Shown here piece by piece: positions 26,838 to 36,378 of a DNA stretch of 64,000 bases. This DNA is from Psychrosphaera sp. B3R10 (lineage in GTDB: Bacteria > Pseudomonadota > Gammaproteobacteria > Enterobacterales > Alteromonadaceae). The stretch's first letter is position 1; every line of letters begins with the position of its first letter. The stretch spans positions 62,001-126,000 of the forward strand of contig NZ_JAHKQH010000040.1 in NCBI RefSeq assembly GCF_018861025.1. The letters are read 5' to 3'. The translations under genes and the position numbers were made by a program. The notes beneath the pieces are model-generated. The model made no database searches. It saw only the letters and a list, made by a program, of their open reading frames with translations, and was not told the origin of the DNA.

Positions 26838-29198
26838 TTAGATTTTTGTTAATTTAGCGTAAGTTGTCACAAGCCACTTAGCACCAAACTGATCAAAATT
26901 AACCTGAATACGGGAGTTGTCACCATCTCCTTCACAGTTTAACACTGTACCTTCACCAAATTTTGCATGTTGCACGCGTTGGCCTAGACCAAAGGCACTT
27001 TCAGAAAACTTTATGTGGCTGGCAGAAGCACCATAGTTGCTTTTCGATTTTGATTGGCCAGATCCGTAGCCCGTCGAACTACCATACTGAGAACTCGGTT
27101 TGTAACCGCTGTTAGCATTTCCTGAGCCACTGCCGCCTTGACCGTAACTCGACTGTCTTGGCTGACTGGTAGTTAGCTTGATTTCATAAAGACACTCTTT
27201 TGGGATCTCTGAAATAAATCGCGATGGTCGGTGATAATGCTCTTGTCCATACATCCGGCGAGATTCGGCGTGTGTTATGAATAATTTTTCCATCGCACGG
27301 GTCATACCGACATACGCTAAACGACGTTCTTCTTCTAGTCGTTCCGGCGCATCCGAGCTTTGTTGACTCGGGAACATACCTTCTTCAACGCCAACCAAAA
27401 ACACCATTGGGAATTCAAGTCCTTTTGCACTGTGCAATGTCATTAACTGCACCGCATCTTCAAAGGCGTCAGCTTGAGATTCACCAGACTCTAATGATGC
27501 GTGGGATAAAAATGCCGCTAACAGAGGCATTTCCTGCATGTTTTCGTCAGGTTCATATTGGCGACACGCGGTGACTAATTCCTCTAAGTTTTCGACTCGA
27601 GTTTGTCCTTTTTCGCCTTTTTCGGCTTGGTACATTGCTTTTAAACCAGACGACTGAATGACTTGGTCAGCTTGTTCATGTAGCGGTAAATCGGCAACAC
27701 CAGTTTCTAGGTTTTGTACTAAATCCATAAATCCACGCACAGCCGTCATTGCTCTTGCTGCCATGGCTTTTTCGTCTATTAGTCGGCCAGCGGCCTGCCA
27801 CATAGTTAAATTTTGGCTACGTGCGGCATCACGGATGGTTTGCAGTGATTTTTCACCGATACCACGGGCCGGAGTATTAATAACACGTTCAAATGCAGCG
27901 TCATCGTCACGGTTAGATACCATACGTAAATAGGCGAGTGCATCTTTGATTTCTTGACGTTCAAAAAATCGTAAACCACCGTAAATTCGGTACTTAATGC
28001 CACTTTGTAACAAGGCTTCTTCCAGCACACGTGACTGAGCATTGTTACGATACAATATGGCGGTTTCTGATAATGAACCACCTTCTTCCTGCCATTTTTT
28101 AATATTACCCGCCACAAAACGAGCTTCGTCTAAGTCGTTAAATGCGGTATAAAGCCCAATCGGGTCGCCTTCACGCCCTTCCGTCCACAAGTCTTTGCCA
28201 AGTCTGTCACTATTATTAGCAATAACTGCATTGGCCGCTTTTAGAATATTGGCGGTAGAACGATAGTTCTGTTCGAGCCGGATCATTTCTACCGATTCGA
28301 ATTCTTTTTGGAAATTGTGAATATTTTCAACACGAGCCCCGCGCCAACCATAGATTGATTGGTCATCGTCGCCAACAATCATCACATGTGCTGCTGGAAT
28401 ATCATCTACCATTGCACCGGGGTTACTCCCAGACAACAATCTGATCCAGGCATACTGAATGCTATTGGTATCTTGAAACTCGTCCACCAATATATGGCGG
28501 AATCGCTTGCGGTAGTGATTTAAAATATCGCTATGCGTGGCCAATATCTCATGACTGCGGAGCAGTATTTCGGCAAAGTCGACTAAGCCAGCACGGTCAC
28601 AGGCTTCTTGATACGTTTTGTACACCTGCAACATGACCTGTTCCGTTGGATCAAACGACTCGATATGTTTTGGTCGTAGCCCTTCATCTTTTTTGCCATT
28701 GATGTACCACATGCATTGTTTTGGCGGATAGCGCTTTTCATCCAAATTTAGGCTTTTCATTACACGGCGAATTAACCGATGCTGATCGTCAGAATCCAAA
28801 ACTTGAAAGCTTTCAGGTAAGTTGGCTTCACGAAAGTGCGTTCGTAAAAAGCGATGCGCCAAACCATGGAATGTGCCTATCCACATGCCACTTGAACCAT
28901 AAGCAGAGCCCACCGCTCCCTGGCCTAATAGTGACTCTAAACGATGGCGCATCTCCGCCGCCGCTTTATTGGTAAACGTTACTGCCATAATTGAAAATGG
29001 CGAAACTTGATGAGCGCGGATCAAAAAACCAATACGGGAAATCAATACTTTGGTCTTTCCCGAACCCGCACCTGCCAAGATCAGCATATTTTGCGGTGCC
29101 GCAGTCACGGCTTCATATTGACGTTCATTGAGTTCGTTGAGCTTTAAAGTCTGAGTATCTGCCGAACCTGTATCGGCCGACGGAATATAAACGTCCAT
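26838..29198 (-). CDS. uvrD: DNA helicase II (UvrD)
   Basis: This superfamily 1 helicase unwinds DNA in nucleotide excision and mismatch repair. All motifs are seen: AGAGSGKT (Walker A), VDEFQDTN, GDDDQSIYGWRGA, LEQNYRST, TLHSAKGLEFP and EERRLAYVGMTRA. I chose the ATG at 29198, which gives MDVYIP, like the MDVS start of E. coli UvrD; the frame extends to a TTG at 29222. A Ser/Gly/Tyr-rich linker leads to the Tudor-like C-terminal domain (GLGQRVQHAKFGEGTV). The product is 786 residues, against 720 in E. coli. yigB just upstream matches E. coli synteny. Confidence 0.96.
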   Translation of the reverse strand: MDVYIPSADTGSADTQTLKLNELNERQYEAVTAAPQNMLILAGAGSGKTKVLISRIGFLIRAHQVSPFSIMAVTFTNKAAAEMRHRLESLLGQGAVGSAYGSSGMWIGTFHGLAHRFLRTHFREANLPESFQVLDSDDQHRLIRRVMKSLNLDEKRYPPKQCMWYINGKKDEGLRPKHIESFDPTEQVMLQVYKTYQEACDRAGLVDFAEILLRSHEILATHSDILNHYRKRFRHILVDEFQDTNSIQYAWIRLLSGSNPGAMVDDIPAAHVMIVGDDDQSIYGWRGARVENIHNFQKEFESVEMIRLEQNYRSTANILKAANAVIANNSDRLGKDLWTEGREGDPIGLYTAFNDLDEARFVAGNIKKWQEEGGSLSETAILYRNNAQSRVLEEALLQSGIKYRIYGGLRFFERQEIKDALAYLRMVSNRDDDAAFERVINTPARGIGEKSLQTIRDAARSQNLTMWQAAGRLIDEKAMAARAMTAVRGFMDLVQNLETGVADLPLHEQADQVIQSSGLKAMYQAEKGEKGQTRVENLEELVTACRQYEPDENMQEMPLLAAFLSHASLESGESQADAFEDAVQLMTLHSAKGLEFPMVFLVGVEEGMFPSQQSSDAPERLEEERRLAYVGMTRAMEKLFITHAESRRMYGQEHYHRPSRFISEIPKECLYEIKLTTSQPRQSSYGQGGSGSGNANSGYKPSSQYGSSTGYGSGQSKSKSNYGASASHIKFSESAFGLGQRVQHAKFGEGTVLNCEGDGDNSRIQVNFDQFGAKWLVTTYAKLTKI

Positions 29199-29256
29199 AC
29201 AAAAATAACCTTTTAATGGCAAAAAGAGATCGAAAAACTGGATCTATAAACAGGTA

Positions 29257-29973
29257 TTATAACAGCTGTAACAAATCATCCAAGTCTGAATATTCACCAT
29301 CGGCTAAATGGCTTAAAGGATTGATTTTTTGCTCAGGGTTAAACCACAAACTTGAACAACCCGCATTTAGCGCGGCACCTACATCTGTCTCTGAGTTATC
29401 ACCCAAGTGCAGAATATGTTGTGGAGCAATATCCAGCTGCTCTGCCGCTTGAATTAACATATCAGGATAAGGCTTCATTCGAATACCAGGCTGCCCCGCT
29501 CGATAATACGCCGCAAAATAAGGCGCAAGGCCAATGCGTTCAATGTCAGCATTACCATTTGTTGCGGCGATCAATGGAAAGCGCTCAGCCAGTTTCGCTA
29601 GCACATCAAAAGTCTGTTGCGGCACCACAAAATCAGAACGCGCAGTGTAAAACACATCAAATATGTGACTATTCAGCGCTTCTATATCATGACCGGATAA
29701 GTCAAACATAGCTAAACCTTGTCTAATCATGGTTTTTCGCCAATGCGTAACATCGTGACGAATTTCAGGATCGTCAATTGCCAGCTGCCACTTTAACGCT
29801 ATCCAAGGGTCAATGCCCACTTCCTTAGCCGCGGGAACCCGTTCACAAACCGCGTCAAATTGGGCCTGTTCTGCACGGACAATCACTTCGTCGTTGTAAT
29901 AAAGGGTGTCGTCCAAATCAAAGCTAATCGCTTTAATTTGCGAACCAAAGGGTCGATTAAAACGCAGTGCCAC
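29257..29973 (-). CDS. yigB: HAD-family phosphatase YigB (FMN/ARPP phosphatase type)
   Basis: The 238-residue protein has the same length as E. coli YigB and follows it along its sequence (RPFG..I.A..FDLDDTLY, RHDVTHWR, VPQQTFD, ATNGNADIERIGL, LHLGDNSETDVGAALNAG). HAD motif I is DLDDT and motif IV is GDNSETDVGAA. YigB dephosphorylates ARPP and FMN in riboflavin synthesis. It starts at GTG with a GAGAGG site. The yigB-uvrD pair is conserved in gammaproteobacteria. Confidence 0.9.
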   Translation of the reverse strand: MALRFNRPFGSQIKAISFDLDDTLYYNDEVIVRAEQAQFDAVCERVPAAKEVGIDPWIALKWQLAIDDPEIRHDVTHWRKTMIRQGLAMFDLSGHDIEALNSHIFDVFYTARSDFVVPQQTFDVLAKLAERFPLIAATNGNADIERIGLAPYFAAYYRAGQPGIRMKPYPDMLIQAAEQLDIAPQHILHLGDNSETDVGAALNAGCSSLWFNPEQKINPLSHLADGEYSDLDDLLQLL

Positions 29974-30286
29974 AAAAACCTCTCATTAAGAAATCAAATT
30001 CGCGTCAGTCTAACACGGCCGATTCGTCGACAACACTGTACTTGTAAGTGATAAATCTCATTTAACAGCTGAGCTTAAATGGCCTATAGATACGGCGCAA
30101 AGGCGTCAAAAACCGTGTATTTTTAAAATGAAAATGGCATTTAACCCGATACTGGCACGTTTGTTGAAGATTTGTTCACTATCAGATTTATTAAGTTCAC
30201 TAATTTGTTGTGGCAACTGAGATACTCAGAATCTAACGAAAAGCCCTAAATCAGTAGGCAGAGACGCCAATAAAGGCGGAGGACAG
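29974..30286 (+). other. Promoter region and leader of the glucosylglycerate operon (313 bases)
   Basis: The stretch separates divergent yigB and the kinase gene. Short hairpin-forming segments are visible: ACGG-CGC-AAAG-GCG...CCGT (about 30092-30116), CTGAG-ATA-CTCAG (30217-30229), and CGCC-AATAAA-GGCG that borders the GGAGG ribosome site (30278-30282). I recognise no known riboswitch and no clear promoter. The dyads could be operators or RNA structure. Confidence 0.4.
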
Positions 30287-31174
30287 ATGGAAAATAGTTT
30301 TATAAAAGACTTTATCGCTAAACATAAACTCGGTGGATCATTTTGTGACATTGCACCAAAATGGTTCATTCCAGTAGCAAAACAAGTCTTACTTAAATCC
30401 ACGACGAAATCTGCACCTCTGTTTATCGGTATTAATGGCTGCCAAGGTTCGGGCAAGTCAACTTTGACCGACTTTATTGCCGATTACCTTAGACAATCTG
30501 CAGGATTAACGGTTGCTGTTTTATCTCTTGACGACTTTTATCTAGATAAAGACGACCGCAATAAACTTGCAACGACAATCCATCCCTTATTTAAAACCCG
30601 TGGTGTGCCTGGTACACATAATACAAAATTAATGCGCCAAGTATTAATGGGATTACGACAAAACAACTTACCCATTGCGCTGCCTCGATTTAATAAGGCC
30701 ACTGACAATCCACATCCAAAATCTAGCTGGCCGGTGATTTCTGAGACACCTGACATTGTAATCTTTGAAGGCTGGTGCTGGGGCGTTCCCCCACAGACTG
30801 AGGAAGAACTTGCCTCTCCAACAAATACATTGGAAACCGATTTAGATAACACCGGGGCTTGGCGAACATACAGTAACTCAATGATTGAGAAAGAATATTC
30901 GCCCCTTTATTTAATTATGGATTATTGGCTGATGTTAAAGGCACCTTCTTTCGAATGTGTCTCCCATTGGCGAAAAGAACAAGAACATAAACTTGCGGAA
31001 AAAACGCAAGGAACCGGTACTGCAGTGATGTCCGATAGCGAAGTAGAAACTTTTATCCAACACTATCAACGCCTTACTGAACACAGCTTAGAGCACGTGC
31101 CATTTATCTCTAATATCGTACTAGAGCTAGATCACAATCGAAATATTTTGTCCGCCAACGGACTGGAGCAATAA
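30287..31174 (+). CDS. D-glycerate 3-kinase-like P-loop kinase
   Basis: The 295-residue protein has a Walker A GCQGSGKST (51-59) and the layout of the plant/yeast glycerate kinase family (GLYK, Tda10): SLDDFYL after the P-loop, RGVPGTHN and IFEGWCWGVPP. These enzymes phosphorylate D-glycerate to 3-phosphoglycerate with ATP in the cytosol. It is the first gene of the four-gene operon and is followed by the phosphatase after 2 bases. In this setting it would recover the glycerate freed by the phosphorylase. A GGAGG site lies 4 bases before the ATG. Confidence 0.85.
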   Translation: MENSFIKDFIAKHKLGGSFCDIAPKWFIPVAKQVLLKSTTKSAPLFIGINGCQGSGKSTLTDFIADYLRQSAGLTVAVLSLDDFYLDKDDRNKLATTIHPLFKTRGVPGTHNTKLMRQVLMGLRQNNLPIALPRFNKATDNPHPKSSWPVISETPDIVIFEGWCWGVPPQTEEELASPTNTLETDLDNTGAWRTYSNSMIEKEYSPLYLIMDYWLMLKAPSFECVSHWRKEQEHKLAEKTQGTGTAVMSDSEVETFIQHYQRLTEHSLEHVPFISNIVLELDHNRNILSANGLEQ

Positions 31175-31176
31175 AG

Positions 31177-32007
31177 TTGTACAGACAATTAATCATATTC
31201 ACCGACCTCGATGGCACATTACTTGACCATCACAGCTACAGTTATGCTGCTGCATTGCCAATGCTAGAGAAGTTACAAGAACACCATATTTCGGTTATCC
31301 CAAATACATCTAAGACTTTTGCAGAAGTACAACAACTACGTAATGAATTAGCGCTGCAAACTCCTTTTGTCGTCGAAAACGGCGCGGCAATTTATATTCC
31401 CGACGGATTTTTTGACCAACCACCAGCAGATTGTGAGTTAAAAAATGGGTATTGGCGAAAAGCCTTTAGCCGGGAACGTAATTACTGGCTTGAGCTTATA
31501 ACTGCCAATAGCAAAGACTTAGACGGTGCGTTTAAAGGCTTCTCCAAAATGTCGGATGAAGAACTGAGCTTAGCGACTGGGCTGTCAACAATCGATGCGA
31601 GCCAAGCCAATGACCGTCAATTCAGCGAACCCTTACATTGGTTGGGCACAGAACAACAAAAAACCTTATTTAGTAATCGCATGAAAAGTGCCGGTGCAAA
31701 CGTGCTACAGGGCGGTCGATTTCTACACATTAGCGGTCAGTCGAATAAAGGCATAGCACTGCGTTGGTTAACTCAAGAATTTTCGCGTCAAAATACAAAT
31801 ACTCAATTCAAGTCTGTTGCTTTGGGGGACAGCTTTAACGACAACGACATGTTAGAAAGCGCTGACATAGCCGTACAGATCAAGACATCCAAACACGATT
31901 TTCCAAAGCTCTTTCGCACTGATGCCATTTGGCAGAGTACCAAGATGGGCCCCAAGGGCTGGGCCGAATGTCTGGATCAAATATTAACTCAAGAATTACA
32001 AATCTAA
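31177..32007 (+). CDS. gpgP: Glucosyl/mannosyl-3-phosphoglycerate phosphatase (HAD, MPGP family)
   Basis: The 276-residue HAD phosphatase has motif I TDLDGTLLDHHSY (nucleophile D10, D12) and motif IV LGDSFNDNDML. It belongs to the MPGP-like Cof family that removes phosphate from glycosyl-3-phosphoglycerate. Because the next gene is a GT81-like synthase, glucosyl-3-phosphoglycerate is the likely substrate, giving glucosylglycerate. It starts at TTG with a GGAG site. The mannosyl version is not excluded by sequence alone. Confidence 0.82.
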   Translation: MYRQLIIFTDLDGTLLDHHSYSYAAALPMLEKLQEHHISVIPNTSKTFAEVQQLRNELALQTPFVVENGAAIYIPDGFFDQPPADCELKNGYWRKAFSRERNYWLELITANSKDLDGAFKGFSKMSDEELSLATGLSTIDASQANDRQFSEPLHWLGTEQQKTLFSNRMKSAGANVLQGGRFLHISGQSNKGIALRWLTQEFSRQNTNTQFKSVALGDSFNDNDMLESADIAVQIKTSKHDFPKLFRTDAIWQSTKMGPKGWAECLDQILTQELQI

Positions 32008-32019
32008 TGGAGCAATAAC

Positions 32020-33264
32020 ATGGCTGACTTTTATCAAAACGGTATAGTTACAACACTGCATAACCTGACAAATCGCAGTATCGAAGATCTCGAGTCAGAA
32101 CTTACCGAGTTCTCTAAAAAGCGGCCTCTAGGTCTCATTTTACCTTCACTTTTTTCTGAATTAGAAGGTAAAGCATTACCCGATATCATCAGTAAAATAG
32201 CTGAAGTCCCTTATCTTTCTCAAATTGTAATCGGCCTCGACCGTGCAAGCCTTGACGAATACAAACACGCAATCAACTTCTTCTCTACCTTGCCTCAACA
32301 CCACAGGATCCTATGGAATGATGGTCCAAGATTGCAAGCACTAGACAAAAAATTACAAGCATTAAATCTAGCACCTACGGAGTTAGGTAAAGGCCGAAAT
32401 GTTTGGTATTGCATGGGTTATGTATTGGCCTCTGGTAAAGCAGAATCGGTCGCCCTGCATGACTGCGATATTTTAACCTATGAACGCAGCCTACTGGCTC
32501 GTTTGATTTATCCAGTGGCAAATCCACAATTTAACTACGAATTTAGTAAAGGCTATTACGCCCGCGTCGCTGACAAAAAACTCAATGGCCGAGTCGCTCG
32601 ACTACTCGTTACTCCGCTGTTAAAAGCCCTCAAAAAGGTATTAGGCGACAATGATTATTTAGAATATATGGACAGTTTCCGATATTCATTATCTGGCGAA
32701 TTTTCGTTCCGTCGTGATGTATTAACTGACTTAAGAATTCCAAGTGACTGGGGCTTAGAGATTGGGGTGTTATCTGAAATGCACCGCAACTTTGCATCAA
32801 ACCGCATTTGTCAGGTCGATATTGCAAATAACTACGACCATAAACATCAGGACTTATCACTTGAGTCTACCGATGGTGGTCTAAGTAAAATGTCGATAGA
32901 CATTTCCAAAGCACTGTTTAGAAAATTGGCGACTCAAGGTTATATTATCAATGCTGAAAACATGCGTACCATTAAAGCGACTTACTTCAGAATTGCATTA
33001 GACTATATAGAAACCTATCGAAATGACGCGATGATTAACGGCTTAACGTTAGACACTCATACCGAAGAAAAGTCAGTTGAGATGTTCGCACGTAATATCA
33101 TCGAAGCCGGTGAGAGCTTTATCGCTAACCCAATGGAAACGCCATTTATTCCGTCTTGGAATCGTGTCGTGAGCGCCATGCCAAATGTATTAGAAGAATT
33201 GAAGCAAGCTGTTGAAGAAGACTTTGAAGAGTTTTCCAAGATAGCACAACCAAACGCAGTATAA
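32020..33264 (+). CDS. gpgS: Glucosyl-3-phosphoglycerate synthase-like glycosyltransferase (GT81)
   Basis: The 414-residue glycosyltransferase of the GT-A fold has the DxD-type metal motif D148-C-D150 in ALHDCDIL, preceded by GKGRNVWYCMGY and followed by ARLIYPV and EFSKGYYAR. It resembles the GpgS enzymes of bacteria such as Persephonella, which transfer glucose from NDP-glucose to 3-phosphoglycerate. Product would be glucosyl-3-phosphoglycerate. It sits after its phosphatase (12-base gap) and before the phosphorylase (12-base gap). Family is quite sure; glucose rather than mannose is inferred from context. Confidence 0.82.
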   Translation: MADFYQNGIVTTLHNLTNRSIEDLESELTEFSKKRPLGLILPSLFSELEGKALPDIISKIAEVPYLSQIVIGLDRASLDEYKHAINFFSTLPQHHRILWNDGPRLQALDKKLQALNLAPTELGKGRNVWYCMGYVLASGKAESVALHDCDILTYERSLLARLIYPVANPQFNYEFSKGYYARVADKKLNGRVARLLVTPLLKALKKVLGDNDYLEYMDSFRYSLSGEFSFRRDVLTDLRIPSDWGLEIGVLSEMHRNFASNRICQVDIANNYDHKHQDLSLESTDGGLSKMSIDISKALFRKLATQGYIINAENMRTIKATYFRIALDYIETYRNDAMINGLTLDTHTEEKSVEMFARNIIEAGESFIANPMETPFIPSWNRVVSAMPNVLEELKQAVEEDFEEFSKIAQPNAV

Positions 33265-33276
33265 AAAGGAGCCACT

Positions 33277-35037
33277 ATGAACGACGCTGTTACCGAGCTT
33301 AGTCAAAAGTTAGAACATCAGTTAGGGCTCATCTATGCCGATGTTACATTGGACCGTTCTATCCAAGAATTTCGCCAGCAATTGCTAGACGAAATGCGAT
33401 TAGGTGCCGAGGTAAAATCCCCGGTTCCTTTTGCCAATCATTGGGACGAAAAAGACATGATCTTGATCACCTACGGTGACAGTGTCATTCAGTTAGGTGA
33501 AAAGCCATTAAAAACCCTTGATGGCTTTATGGATAAACACTTTGGCTCAAGTATTAACAGTGTTCATATATTGCCGTTTTTTCCTTATAGTTCAGACGAT
33601 GGGTTTTCCGTCATAGACTATTCGAGTGTTAACGAATCACTCGGTGATTGGTCTGATATCTCAGCTATCGCTGGCAAACGAAAGCTAATGTCCGATCTGG
33701 TAATCAACCACTGTTCTAGTCGTAGTGTGTGGTTTGAAAACTTCATAAAAGGCGAGGGCAAAGGTAGCGATTACTTTTTTACGGCCCAACCAGACGATGA
33801 CTTATCTGCTGTAGTTCGGCCTAGAACCAGCCCTCTGCTTAGAGAAACAGAAACAGCACAAGGCACAAAACATGTTTGGTGTACCTTTAGTCACGATCAG
33901 GTCGATTTAGATTTCCGCAATCCCGACGTCTTGATCGCGTTTGTTTCCATTATTCGCCAGTATCTCGATGCTGGCGTATGTATTTTCCGCATGGATGCCG
34001 TGGCGTTTTTATGGAAAATTGTTGGTTCAAACTCAATAAACTTAATGCAAACCCATGAAATTATTAGGTTATTGAGAACCCTGATCGAACATGCCGTTCC
34101 AGAAGCCGTGATCATTACCGAAACCAATATCCCTAACACCCAAAACTTAACTTACTTTGGCAACGCCAATGAAGCGCATTGTATCTATAATTTCTCGTTG
34201 CCGCCGTTACTGGTCAATACGTTAATTACCGGCAGTTGTTTGTACCTTAAACGTTGGTTAATGAGTATGCCACCTGCACAAAATGGCACATCGTATTTCA
34301 ACTTTATCGCATCGCACGATGGGATCGGTTTAAGGCCTGCAGAGGGCTTGTTGAGCGATCAAGAGCTCAATAGTCTCGTTAGCACAATGCAAAACTTTGG
34401 TGGTCGCGTCAGTTGGCGGACAAGTGAAGATGGTGAGCAAAAAGCCTATGAAATTAACATTGCCTTATATGATGCATTGCAGGGCACAGTAAATGGTGAA
34501 GATAAATGGGGATTGGAGCGTTTCATCTGTGCACATGCCGTCATGTTTGGCTTAGAAGGGATCCCAGGGATTTACCTCCACAGTATGCTGGGTACTCGTA
34601 ATGACTATGAAAAGTTAAAAAATACTCATCATAATCGTGCGATTAATCGACATCGTTGGGATTTACCAAGCTTAAACGAGCAATTGAAACAACCTAAAAA
34701 CGCACACTCTAAAGTGTTGTCACGGATGTTAGAGCTTATCGACATCAGAACAGCACAACCGGCGTTTCACCCAAATGCCACCCAGTTTGTTTTGCACTTA
34801 GGATTACAATTATTTGGTTTTTGGCGACAAAGCTTAGACCGAAAACAAAGTATCTTTTGTGTCAGTAACATTAGCGATCAACCACAAACTCTCAGATTAA
34901 GTGAAATCAATTTAATCGCAACAGATCCATGGGTTGATTTAATAACAGCACAAACCATTGAAGACACAACAGAAGATGTGACGTTAACACCATATCAAAC
35001 GGTGTGGCTGACAAATTACGCAGGTGAGAATAGCTAA
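33277..35037 (+). CDS. ggaP: GH13_18 phosphorylase, probable glucosylglycerate phosphorylase
   Basis: This 586-residue GH13 protein is of the sucrose phosphorylase subfamily 18. Conserved regions: DLVINHC (I), [12 protein letters not shown] with nucleophile D240 (II), ITETN with acid/base E282 (III), and [13 protein letters not shown] with D348 (IV). It is longer than sucrose phosphorylases (about 490-500) and carries the SHDGIGLRP segment I associate with glucosylglycerate phosphorylases such as E. coli YcjM, rather than the sucrose enzyme. Expected reaction: glucosylglycerate plus phosphate gives glucose-1-phosphate and glycerate. The neighbouring kinase, phosphatase and synthase support this over sucrose. 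Confidence 0.8.
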   Translation: MNDAVTELSQKLEHQLGLIYADVTLDRSIQEFRQQLLDEMRLGAEVKSPVPFANHWDEKDMILITYGDSVIQLGEKPLKTLDGFMDKHFGSSINSVHILPFFPYSSDDGFSVIDYSSVNESLGDWSDISAIAGKRKLMSDLVINHCSSRSVWFENFIKGEGKGSDYFFTAQPDDDLSAVVRPRTSPLLRETETAQGTKHVWCTFSHDQVDLDFRNPDVLIAFVSIIRQYLDAGVCIFRMDAVAFLWKIVGSNSINLMQTHEIIRLLRTLIEHAVPEAVIITETNIPNTQNLTYFGNANEAHCIYNFSLPPLLVNTLITGSCLYLKRWLMSMPPAQNGTSYFNFIASHDGIGLRPAEGLLSDQELNSLVSTMQNFGGRVSWRTSEDGEQKAYEINIALYDALQGTVNGEDKWGLERFICAHAVMFGLEGIPGIYLHSMLGTRNDYEKLKNTHHNRAINRHRWDLPSLNEQLKQPKNAHSKVLSRMLELIDIRTAQPAFHPNATQFVLHLGLQLFGFWRQSLDRKQSIFCVSNISDQPQTLRLSEINLIATDPWVDLITAQTIEDTTEDVTLTPYQTVWLTNYAGENS

Positions 35038-35063
35038 AAAGTCGCTATTTGATTTTTGAGATT

Positions 35064-35094
35064 GCCGCGATAGTAGTAAATTCACTGTCGCGGC
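35064..35094. terminator. Hairpin between convergent operons, probable two-way terminator
   Basis: GCCGCGATAGT and ACTGTCGCGGC form an 11-bp stem with one wobble pair and a 9-base loop. It lies 27 bases after the phosphorylase stop, between convergent genes; the T run is weak. Confidence 0.6.
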
Positions 35095-35117
35095 TTATTA
35101 AAGAAGCTTTTAACAAG

Positions 35118-35582
35118 TTATATCCAGCGTCGAACTCGAGTTACATACTCGTCATATTCCTCACCAAACATCTGCCTTAATATTTTTTCCTCTGGCTTAA
35201 TTTGAAACTGAACCATATACAGAACAAATACCACCAAAAATGCTAGGTTAGCAATAATGCCGAGATAAACACACCAGCCCGTCAATACAAACAACATTCC
35301 AAGATACATTGGATTACGAGTAATACTGTATATGCCGGTCGATACAACTCGGCTTGTTTCATTAGGCTTAACTGGGTTTACTGTGGTTTTAGCTTGATCA
35401 AATTGCATCACACCTGCGGCAATTACAACAAGTCCAAACCCAGCTAAAATACCGCCAACTTCTGTCTGTCGTGCAAATTCAAATAAACTGAGATCCAATG
35501 TTTTAACAAGTGTCATAACTACCATCAAAATAATGACTAATAACACGGGTGGCAATTTCAGCTCTAACCAAGTTAACTTCAT
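35118..35582 (-). CDS. Isoprenylcysteine methyltransferase-like (ICMT/PEMT family) membrane protein
   Basis: The 154-residue protein has about four membrane helices and the ICMT-type SAM-binding motif near the end: TGIYSITRNPMYLGML, then KPEEKILRQMFGEEYDEYVTRVRRWI. Bacterial members methylate small or lipid-like substrates, mostly unknown. No prenylated protein target is expected in this organism. Stands alone with 61 bases to the next gene. Confidence 0.82.
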   Translation of the reverse strand: MKLTWLELKLPPVLLVIILMVVMTLVKTLDLSLFEFARQTEVGGILAGFGLVVIAAGVMQFDQAKTTVNPVKPNETSRVVSTGIYSITRNPMYLGMLFVLTGWCVYLGIIANLAFLVVFVLYMVQFQIKPEEKILRQMFGEEYDEYVTRVRRWI

Positions 35583-35643
35583 ATACTTCCTTGCTTGTTG
35601 TTCAATTTTTAATATTTAAGTTTCTAATGCTTACGAATGGCAC

Positions 35644-35838
35644 TTATTCGTTTATCTGATTCGGCTTATTTTCCCTTGTTGGTCTAAGTACCAGTGTTCC
35701 TTGACAATTGGGGCACACGTTCGCCATTGCCGCTGTACAGTCTTCACAAAAGGTACATTCGTATGAGCAAATATACGCTTTTTTTTGTTCTAACAGTGAG
35801 CCAGTGCATTTTTCACACGCGGATTTCATTTCTAACAT
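35644..35838 (-). CDS. DUF1272 small zinc-ribbon-like protein
   Basis: The 64-residue protein has eight Cys in paired motifs (CEKC, CSYEC, CEDC, CPNC), the spacing of the DUF1272 family, which probably binds zinc. Function is unknown. It lies between the ICMT-like gene and the DUF1439 gene on one strand, 15 bases from the latter, so it may be transcribed with it. Confidence 0.82.
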   Translation of the reverse strand: MLEMKSACEKCTGSLLEQKKAYICSYECTFCEDCTAAMANVCPNCQGTLVLRPTRENKPNQINE

Positions 35839-35853
35839 ATGTGCCTCTATTTG

Positions 35854-36378
35854 TTAAAACAGACTCAGTTCAACTTCAACAGCTTCGTCAATAACCTTAA
35901 TGCTTTTGATGGTCGACTTAGCTAATTTTTGTTTCATGTCGGTATCGTCTAATTGATAAATTGGGTATTTTTTTAACGCTTTAGCGACTAGCTTCTCTAC
36001 CGATTTTTTAATCTTAGGTTGTATAGCCGTTGGCACATCATTAAACGCCAATTTTGCGACCTTAGGGTTTTGTAAATAAAACGCACCTTCTTTGGTGCGA
36101 TATTCAACATCACCTGTAACTCCAACCAAACCTGAACCGCCTAAACCACCAGGGCCAGAAGCGGTGATCGTCGCTTCAATATATAGCGCGTCCTGGCCAG
36201 ATTTCAAGGCGATTTTGGGGTCGCTTATTTTCACCTTAACAAAGTACTTTGTGCGTTCCAGCGGCATCATTTGATCTAACTTTTGTTGGATCTCACTTTG
36301 CTGAATTGTTTTAGTCAATCCCAAAGCCCACAAATTACAACTAGCGACTAACAACAAGAAAACGAATACAACTTTCAT
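35854..36378 (-). CDS. DUF1439 secreted protein (YceB-like)
   Basis: The 174-residue product has a signal peptide (cleavage near LWALG, or a lipid anchor at the Cys in VASC) and the DUF1439 body with alternating strands, matching E. coli YceB in size and general pattern. Such proteins resemble lipid-binding tubular folds; the function is not established. Its start overlaps the stop of the HD gene by 4 bases, so the two are translationally coupled. Confidence 0.78.
   Translation of the reverse strand: MKVVFVFLLLVASCNLWALGLTKTIQQSEIQQKLDQMMPLERTKYFVKVKISDPKIALKSGQDALYIEATITASGPGGLGGSGLVGVTGDVEYRTKEGAFYLQNPKVAKLAFNDVPTAIQPKIKKSVEKLVAKALKKYPIYQLDDTDMKQKLAKSTIKSIKVIDEAVEVELSLF

Noticed and set aside
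30060-30286. Known riboswitch (TPP or c-di-GMP) before the kinase
   Set aside because: A CTGAGA and a GCGCAAAGG segment are seen, but the rest of either conserved core is missing.
33277-35037. Plain sucrose phosphorylase
   Set aside because: The protein is longer than sucrose phosphorylases and its neighbours make and use glucosylglycerate and glycerate; no sucrose gene is near.
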